A DNA stretch of 64,000 nucleotides, taken from NCBI GenBank assembly GCA_963798325.1, contig CAWCSS010000008.1:1736001-1800000 (forward strand), read 5' to 3'. The notes under the pieces are model-generated. The model was given only the letters and a program-made list of their open reading frames with translations. It ran no database searches and had not been told where the DNA came from. This document shows positions 57,973 through 64,000 of the stretch, in pieces. This stretch comes from Solirubrobacter sp963798325 (GTDB taxonomy: Bacteria > Actinomycetota > Thermoleophilia > Solirubrobacterales > Solirubrobacteraceae). Position 1 is the stretch's first letter. Every line of letters begins with the position of its first letter. The position numbers and the translations under genes are program-made.

Positions 57973-59593
57973 TCACGCGGCGGTCTGGGTCTTCTGGCTG
58001 AAGCTCGACGACGACGAACTCGGCGGGGCGCAGCGGCGCGAACCCCACGAGGATGTTCACGATGCCCGCGGCCTGGTCGATCTCCGTCGTCGTCTCGGAG
58101 TCGACCTTCACGAAGTACGCGTCATCGCTGGTGCGACCGGCGAACGCGCCGTTGCGGAACTGGGTCTCCATGAACCCGCCGATCGACGTCCGCAGGCTCG
58201 CCCACAGCGGCTCGTCGTTGGGCTCGAAGACCGCCCACTGGATGCCGTTGTAGATGCTCGTGCGCAGGAAGATCGCGGTCCGGCGGACGGGCACGTAGCG
58301 CCACTCGCTGCTCGGGCTGCATCGTCCGCGCGCCCCAGACCACGCGCCCGGCGCCGGCGATCCGGCGCAGCGCGTTGATCCCCTGCGGGTTGAGCTCGTC
58401 GCTGTGCAGGTCGTTGAGCTCGTGCTCGAGGGCGACGGTGCCGTTGAGCGTCGCCTCGGTGCCGGCCGGCGCCTTCCAGACGCCGCGGCGCGCCGTCCGT
58501 GCGGGCGAACAGCCCGGCGACGTAGCCCGAGGCGGGCACGGTGATCGTCGGGTTGCGGCCCGACGCCGGCGACGTCGCCGACGACGAGGTGCGGCCAGTA
58601 GAGGCCGGCGAAGTTGCTGCGCGGTCAGCGACGCGAGGCCGGCCACGGCCGCCGTCGTCGCGGCCGTCGGGTCGGCCGAGCGTGTGCTCGCCCGGCAGGT
58701 CGCCGACGAAGAACAGGTCCTGGCGCGGGCGGCTCTCGGCGAACCCGATGAACTGGTCGACGATCTCCGGTAGTCGTCGGCCGACGTCCGGTCGAGCAGG
58801 GCGTCGGCAGGTCGCGACGAGCAGCGCGGCGTCGTCGACGCCCGGCGAGCTGGCTCGCCAGCAGCAGGGCCGTAGTCGGCCGCGTCGAGGCGCCCGCCAC
58901 CGCCGACGCCGCCGTCGAGCGGCTCGGCGCCGTCGACGATGTCGCTCTCGCGCAGCGCCCGGGGTCGCTCGTGGCGGCGAGCCGATCTCGTCGAGATCGC
59001 CGGGCGAGCGTCGAGCGGCGCGCCCTCGGCCCAGCGGATGTAGAGGCTGCGCTTGAGCACGTCGACGACGTAGTTCTCGTCGGTCGAGGTCGGTCGAGAG
59101 CCGGTCCCAGGTCTCGACGAGCCGGCGCGATCGCCGGTCTCCGGCGAGGTCGTAGACGACCGCGATGCCGGAAGCGCGTCGCGTCGTCGTTGCCGCTGCC
59201 TGCAGGATAGGCGACCGACGAGCGAGTTGCCCCAGACACCGGGCGAGCTCGCCTCGATCCGGCCGTCGCGCGGCGGCGACGCCGCGGATCGTCGGCTCGT
59301 CCATCGCCCGCAGCACGTACGCCGTCGAGCCGCCGTTGAGGTAGAAGCCGTCGATCGCGTAGGCCGTCAGCACGCGCGTCGGGGCCAGCGGCGGGCTGCG
59401 TCCTCGCGTGATCGCGGAAGTAGCCGCCGAACAGCCGCTCGTAGTCCGTCCGGCTCTTGATCTTCGTCGGGCCCAGCGGGCCGCGCTCGGTCTCGCCGAC
59501 GAAGATCGTCGTGCTCGTCGGCGCCCCCTCGATGGAGCGGACTCCACCCGGCGCCTCGGAGACGTAGACGCCCGGATGCAACAGTGTGGGCAC
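57973..59593 (-). CDS. eCIS contractile sheath protein (frameshifted)
   Basis: This protein has ~540 residues after repair: PTLLHPGVYVSEAPGGVRSI, STTIFVGETERGPLGPTKIK, YERLFGGYFRDH, EIVDQFIGFAESRPRQDLFF, TITVPASGYVAGLFART, GINALRRIAGAGRVVWGART, RRTAIFLRTSIYNGIQWAVF, EPNDEPLWASLRTSIGGFME and the final FVVVEL. This is the conserved phage tail sheath family. Extra bases near 58001, 58306, 58490, 58565 and 58616 restore the frame when removed; one site near 58770 looks like a lost C. The GTG at 59593 has AGGAAGG upstream. It is the only sheath gene and the first gene of the operon. Confidence 0.93.
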
Positions 59594-59700
59594 TGACCTT
59601 CCTCTCCAATCGAGCGACGTGATTGCGGCCTATGAGCCAGCGACGAACGCGGGGATTGAACTGCCTGCCTGCTGCGACCATAACCGCCGTGGAGAGGTCA
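59594..59700. promoter_or_regulatory. divergent promoter region of the eCIS operon and GT2 gene
   Basis: Only 107 bases separate the GTG of the sheath gene (minus) from the ATG of the glycosyltransferase (plus), so promoters for both must lie here or overlap the first codons. The region and the first ~150 bases of the GT2 gene are visibly poorer in G+C than the surroundings. I cannot name exact -35/-10 boxes. Confidence 0.4.
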
Positions 59701-60423
59701 ATGCAAGGCAAAGTGGCGATAAATCGGACCTCGCCTGGGATATTGGTGAGTTGTCTCTGTGTAACCGAGGCGCGAGGCCCGTTTTACCCTTGGCTGCTCT
59801 GGAATTACGACAAACAGGATTACTGCGATCGCGAGCTCGTCGTGGTCGATTCAAGTCCGATTGCGGCGTCCTGGCCGAGCGATGTTGAGGTCGTGCGTTG
59901 CGCACCCGGGACTACGGTGGCCCGTAAGCGCAACCTCGCGATCGACGCCGCCCGCGGGGACGTGCTGGCGTTCTTCGACGACGACGATTGGCAGCATCCA
60001 CAGCGGCTCTCGCTGCTCGTTTTCGCTTTGCAGAGCGGAAGCCAGGTGGCCGGTGCGACGCGCAGCTGGTTCGTCGATCTCGCCCGCCGCCGTGCCCGTG
60101 CGCACGTCGCGCAGCGCGGCGTGATCTTCAACGGCCTCGGCGTGCGCCGCTCCGCGCTCGCGGGCGGCGTGCGCTTTCACGAGCAACGGGAGCGGGCCGC
60201 CGACACCGCCTGGATGGCCTCGATCTACCGCGAGGCACGATGCTCTCCTGTGCCGATCCGCGAATTACTGTCATTCTGGTTGTGTCACACCACGAATGTG
60301 AGTAACGAAGCGCGGCGGTACGTCTTCGATCACCAGCTCGACGCGGTGCGCGCCGATGCGGGCGAGCGCGCATGGGGTGACACCGATGGTGAGTTGTCGC
60401 GGTTGTGTGAACGGCTGAGGTGA
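59701..60423 (+). CDS. GT2-family glycosyltransferase next to the eCIS operon
   Basis: This is a 240-residue GT-A enzyme: SCLCVTEARGPFYPWLLWNY, DRELVVVDSSPI, ARKRNLAIDAARGDVLAFFD with DDDDW as the metal/nucleotide-sugar site, and a C-terminal acceptor part (ERAADTAWMASIYREARC). I chose the ATG at 59701 because GGAGAGG precedes it by 5 bases. It resembles the third domain of the fusion protein at the other end of the eCIS operon (both have DDDDW..P.RL). It converges with the TIR gene with only 3 bases between stops. A role in sugar modification of particle or cargo is inferred from position. Confidence 0.88.
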   Translation: MQGKVAINRTSPGILVSCLCVTEARGPFYPWLLWNYDKQDYCDRELVVVDSSPIAASWPSDVEVVRCAPGTTVARKRNLAIDAARGDVLAFFDDDDWQHPQRLSLLVFALQSGSQVAGATRSWFVDLARRRARAHVAQRGVIFNGLGVRRSALAGGVRFHEQRERAADTAWMASIYREARCSPVPIRELLSFWLCHTTNVSNEARRYVFDHQLDAVRADAGERAWGDTDGELSRLCERLR

Positions 60424-60426
60424 ACC

Positions 60427-63325
60427 TCACACCCACCCGGCGGTCCCGGTCGCGGCGATCGCGCCGCGCCGGTCCCGCAGCTCGCCCGCGGCCTCGTGCT
60501 GCCCGTCGCGGTCGAGCGTCGCCGCGAGATCGCCGAGCGCCTCGGCCACTTCTGCGCTGTCAGGGCCGGTGAGCTGCTCCCAGACCTCCAGCAGTTCGCG
60601 CTGCCCGTCGATCGCGGCGCTCAGCGGCGTGCGCAGGAGCTCCCGTTGACTGCGTGCGCGGAGCGTCAGCCGGTCTCGCCCACCGAAATGCATCGTGAGG
60701 ACATCGATGAGTTCGTCGAAGCGCCGGGCGGCCTCCGCCCCATCGGTGAGCGCGAGCGCTGCCGCCTGGTTGTGGGTGATCAGCAGCGTCGTGCGGTCGG
60801 TAGGCCCGAGGCGTTCGCGCGCGAGCGGGAGAACCTGATCGAGTAGCGTCGCGGACACGTCCGGCGCGCCGTTGCGCCGCAACTCGTCGCACAGGTTCGA
60901 GTAGGAGGTCAGCTGCTCGCCGAACATCGCCCCGCTGAGACGTGGCAGAGCCTCGCGCATCTGCGCCGCGATCGTCTCCAGCTCCCCGACCGCGGGTTCA
61001 GGCAGCGACGCGAGCGCGCTCGCGAGCCGAACCCGCGCGCGGATCGTGAGCTGATGATCGGGTCCGTACAGGACGGCGCGTCGCGCCGCGAGATCTCGCG
61101 CCAGCGGCACCGCGCGCTCCGGCTGACCGGCACGCACGAGTTCCAGAGTGAAGTTGCTGATGCTGGTCAGCGTGGTCGTGTGGTCGGCGCCGAGGACACG
61201 CGTGCGACGCTCGATCAGGTCTTCGTACGCCGCGAGCGTGTCGCTGTAGCCGGTCGGCAGCACGCCGGCGGCCAGCAGTGAGTGCTGAGAGAACAGCGTG
61301 TGCGGATCATCGGGCCCGAAGACGCGCAGGCGGGCGTCGTAGACCTCCAATCCCAGCCGGCGCGCCTCGTCGGGCTGAGCGCTCTTGATGCGCTCCGCCA
61401 GGTTGTGCTTGGTGGTCAGCACGTCGCGATCATCCGGGCCGAACAAGCGCTCCAGGCCCGCCACGGACTCGGCCAGCAGCGCGTTCGCCGCCTCGACGTC
61501 GAACCAGCGCAGGGTCAGCGTCCAGTCGGCGAGCGCGTTGAGCGTGATCCGGTCCTCGCGGCCGTAGACGCGCTCGGCCAGCGCGATCGCCCGCTCCTCG
61601 ACCTCGCGCGCCTCGTCGAACCGGAACTCGACGTTGAAGAACCGGCCCAGCCGGCGCAGCACGTGAACCTCGGCGTCGGCGTCGGCGTCGGCGAAGCTCG
61701 ACGCGGACAGCACGAGCGCCTCGCCGAAGTCGGCCACGTGCCGGTTCGGTGGGTGCGTGCGGATGTCCTCGACGTCACCGAGCACCTCGGCGATCTCCAC
61801 CGCTGCCGTCGACCGGCGGCCGGCGACGAAGGCGTCGCGGTCCTCGACCCGTTGCAGCGCCGCGGCCGCGACCAGCGCGTGCAGCTCGAAGGACTGCGCG
61901 TCGACGCGGCGGGCGAGCGAGCGGCTCAGGAGCAGGCCGAGCGCCTTGGACAGCTCGCCCGCGGTGAGTCCCGCGACCGGGCGGACGATCGAGACCGGGA
62001 GCGGGCCGGCGTTGATCGCCGCGGCACACGCCAGCAGGGTGGACGCGTGCTCGTCGAGGCGGCTCAGGCTCGGTCCGAAGGTGGCGCTGACGCTCAGCTC
62101 GTGCTCGGTCGTGGAGTCGGCGGTGAACGGGTTCTCGGCGGCGTCGTCGAGGAACTCGATCGGTTCGTCGAGCTCGGCGAGCACGGTCTGCGCCGACGCA
62201 GCCGGGGATGGCCGCCACGGCCGACGCGACCTCGAGCGCCAGGGGCAGGCGCCCGAGCCGGGCGACGAGCGTCGCGGCGGCCTCGTCCTCGCCGGCGTCG
62301 AGCAACTCGACCGCCTCGTCCGTGGTCATCACGTCGAGCGCGAGGTTGGTCAGCGTCCGGTAGGTCGTCCCGCGCGTGGTGATCAGTGTCCGGCCACGCG
62401 CGGTCGGCGCGAACCAGCGCTTCAGCGAGGCGTTCGGCACGGCCGGAGCCATGTCGTCGACGATCCAGAGGTAGTCGGCGTCGAGCGCGGCGAGGTGGCC
62501 GGCGACGATCCGCTGGGCCTCGGCCGGCGTGCGCGTGGCCTCCTCCTCCGGGCTGGCCGGGCTGAGCTCCGCCGCGAGCCCCAGCATCGCCGCCGCCAGC
62601 CGCGGTTCGAGCTGCGCCGCGTCGCTCGAGCCGGCGCGCAGCCAGAACACGCCGCCCCGATAGGCCCCGGCGAAGCGGGTCGCGTACTCGGACACCAGGG
62701 CCGTCTTCCCGACCCCGCCCAGCCCGTGGACCACGACCGCCTCCGGCACGCGCGCGCCGCCGCTGCCGAATGCTGCGGGACGCAGCGCCGAGTCCAGCTC
62801 CCACAGGACCTCGGCCCGCCCGACGAACCGCGTGAAGCGCGCGGGCGGGTGGCCGTGCCAGGTCGTCGCATCGGCCACGTCGCCGAACACGCCGGGAGTC
62901 GTGCGCGCCCGTGCGGCGATCCCTTCGGCCAAGGCGACCCAGCCCGCCGCGTCGTCGGGCACCGCGGGCAGGATCAGCCCGCGCAGCGACGCCGGGAGGA
63001 TGTGCTCGACGCCCGGCTCCGGGTTGACCGCGATCACCCGGCCCTGATCGGCCGTGATCGCCGCCATCAGCTCCCAGTGGCACCCGCGGCGTTGCCGGTA
63101 GAGGTCCGAGTACCAACACACGAACAGCGTCGACCCGTGCAACCCCTCGCGAATGCGCTGCTCGATGTCGTCGAGCTCCTGCAGGTCGTTCGCGTCGTAG
63201 AACACTTCGACGCCGGCCTCGATCAGCGCATCGCGCAGCCGCGTGACGAGCCCGCGCCGAGGGTTCTCCGCCACCCGCGCGGGCGACTCGTCGAGCCAGG
63301 CGTGGCTGAGGAAGATTCGCGCCAT
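60427..63325 (-). CDS. TIR domain - STAND (NB-ARC type) NTPase - TPR protein (one frameshift)
   Basis: After removal of one extra base near 62195 the gene encodes 965 residues; the span is three times 966 plus one. Residues 1-~140 are a TIR domain (RIFLSHAWLDES, ALIEAGVEVFYDANDLQ, CHWEL with the presumed catalytic Glu85). Residues ~165-500 are a STAND NTPase (FVGRAEVLWELD, Walker A GLGGVGKT at 201-208, Walker B YLWIVDDM, TLITTR). The remainder is TPR repeats of the kinesin-light-chain type (VYGREDRITLNALADWTL, LFGPDDRDVLTTKHNLAERI, VLGADHTTTLTSISNFTLEL). Family knowledge: a TPR sensor, an NTPase switch and an NAD-cleaving TIR effector, as in bacterial immune proteins. The catalytic and nucleotide-binding motifs are present. 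It lies beside the eCIS locus. Confidence 0.9.
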
Positions 63326-63347
63326 CGAGGCATAGCGTCTCCACCGC

Positions 63348-64000
63348 TCAGACCGTTCGCAAGGCCACCGTCGGCGGCAGGCGCGACGCGCGGACGGCGG
63401 GCAGCAGGCCGGCGAACGCGCCGATCAGGACGGCCGAGGCGATGCCGCCCGTCCACGCCTCGGGCGGGATCACGACGGCCCAGTGCTTCGCGTGGGCGTA
63501 GACGGCGGTAGCGGCGATCCCGGCGAGCACGCCGACGAAGCCGCCGATCAGCGCGAGCAGGATCGACTCCGCGAGGAACTGGGTCCGGATCTGGGCCCTG
63601 GTCGCGCCGAGGGCGCGGCGCAGGCCGATCTCCGAGCGGCGTTCGAGCACCGAGATGATCATGATGTTGGCGACGCCGACGGCACCCACGATCAGGGCGA
63701 CGACGCCGAGCCCGAGGAACAGGCTGTCGAAGGCTCCGGCCGCCGCGGCCCGCGCGGTGAGCACGTCGGATGGCTGGCTGACGTTGACCTCGCTCGGCGC
63801 CTGCGGGTTGGCGGTCGGCGCGAGGAGGTCCTGCACGGCTGCCTCGCGGCCGGTGGCGGCGCGCACGTAGATCGAGGTCGGCGGCCCGGCCCGGGGTGCG
63901 CCACCCACCAGGCTGACGTAGTCGAGGTACTTCTGGGCGGCCGGGTACCCGATCAGGGCGCTGCTGTCGATGTCGGGCTCCAGCGGCGACGGCTTGAGGA
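63348..64000 (-). CDS. MacB-type ABC transporter permease (FtsX family), partial
   Basis: The frame is open to the right edge of the window, so the N-terminal half lies outside. The visible ~217 residues hold the end of the periplasmic MacB domain and three membrane segments of the FtsX family: LFLGLGVVALIVGAVGVANI, then MIISVLERRSEIGLRRALGA (the cytoplasmic RxxEIGxRRAxGAT motif) and ESILLALIGGFVGVLAGIAA, followed by the last segment and VRASRLPPTVALRTV. With an ATPase partner it would export a substrate or act as a mechanotransmitter. The stop is 22 bases upstream of the TIR gene start, on the same strand. Confidence 0.92.
   Translation of the reverse strand, partial: LKPSPLEPDIDSSALIGYPAAQKYLDYVSLVGGAPRAGPPTSIYVRAATGREAAVQDLLAPTANPQAPSEVNVSQPSDVLTARAAAAGAFDSLFLGLGVVALIVGAVGVANIMIISVLERRSEIGLRRALGATRAQIRTQFLAESILLALIGGFVGVLAGIAATAVYAHAKHWAVVIPPEAWTGGIASAVLIGAFAGLLPAVRASRLPPTVALRTV

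Noticed and set aside
38100..59400. Frame slips considered as programmed recoding across the whole eCIS operon
   Set aside because: Far too many sites, no common slippery motif, and mostly simple single-base insertions; only the T10 run is kept as a possible special case.
61757..63511. Long plus-strand open frame opposite the TIR-STAND gene
   Set aside because: Antisense shadow; the minus strand carries TIR, Walker and TPR motifs.
1..64000. tRNA, rRNA, CRISPR and riboswitch elements
   Set aside because: I looked for the usual signatures on both strands and saw none I could support; a dedicated covariance-model scan would be decisive.

Overview
The window is about 70% G+C, gene-dense and typical of a high-GC actinobacterium. 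The gene families fit the Solirubrobacterales (Thermoleophilia): a solute-binding domain of the type common there, DUF1206, ECF sigma factors with YciI partners, a LuxR/LAL regulator, and a C-terminal Ig-like secreted domain. The taxon is an inference from family content, because no rRNA or other marker gene lies in the window. I saw no tRNA, rRNA, CRISPR array or intact insertion sequence.

Left part (1-33.8 kb). It opens with the 3' part of a very large protein of the type found with extracellular contractile injection systems (eCIS). That protein has a long amphipathic-helical region and a C-terminal nuclease-like domain. Next come ordinary chromosomal genes mixed with decayed ones: DUF4267 beside a TetR stump, SnoaL, a frameshifted aldose epimerase, an orphan macrolide-type glycosyltransferase, LUD, an ECF sigma factor with YciI, a broken DHA2 MFS pump, a sigma/membrane-regulator pair, an arylsulfatase, a LAL regulator followed by three SnoaL-like genes, a broken DUF1206 gene, a subtilase carrying an ice-binding domain and overlapping a frameshifted GGDEF/EAL gene, an SDR, and a secreted choice-of-anchor protein.

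Central part (33.8-59.6 kb, minus strand). This is one tightly packed eCIS (phage-tail-like particle) operon. From 59.6 kb downward the order is sheath, inner tube, zinc-finger baseplate-associated protein, Pro/Ala-rich protein, DUF4255 (Pvc16-type) cap, AAA+ ATPase, small conserved protein, CIS-tube adaptor, LysM protein, gp27/gpD-like hub, gp5-like spike, unknown protein, gp25, two baseplate-J proteins (the first ending in DUF3892), a ~1,100-residue tail protein, a DUF6519 protein fused to a LivK-like periplasmic-binding domain, and an aminoglycoside-nucleotidyltransferase-like/GT2/GT2 fusion. Junctions are mostly 1-4 bp overlaps or gaps of a few bases. Nearly every gene from 38.1 to 59.4 kb is broken by frame slips, most of which I can repair by removing one base, while the neighbouring ~4 kb on each side are nearly intact. 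I read this as local uncorrected sequence error more than real decay, so the reconstructed genes are annotated at full length.

Right part (59.6-64 kb). A GT2 glycosyltransferase is transcribed divergently from the sheath gene. It converges with a TIR / NB-ARC-type STAND / TPR protein of immune-sensor architecture, and the window ends in a MacB-type ABC permease.

The likely functional story is a contractile particle with unusual accessory modules (a solute-binding domain on a tail protein, sugar- and nucleotide-transfer enzymes at both ends of the locus), a TIR-STAND gene beside it, and a probable eCIS effector about 32 kb away.
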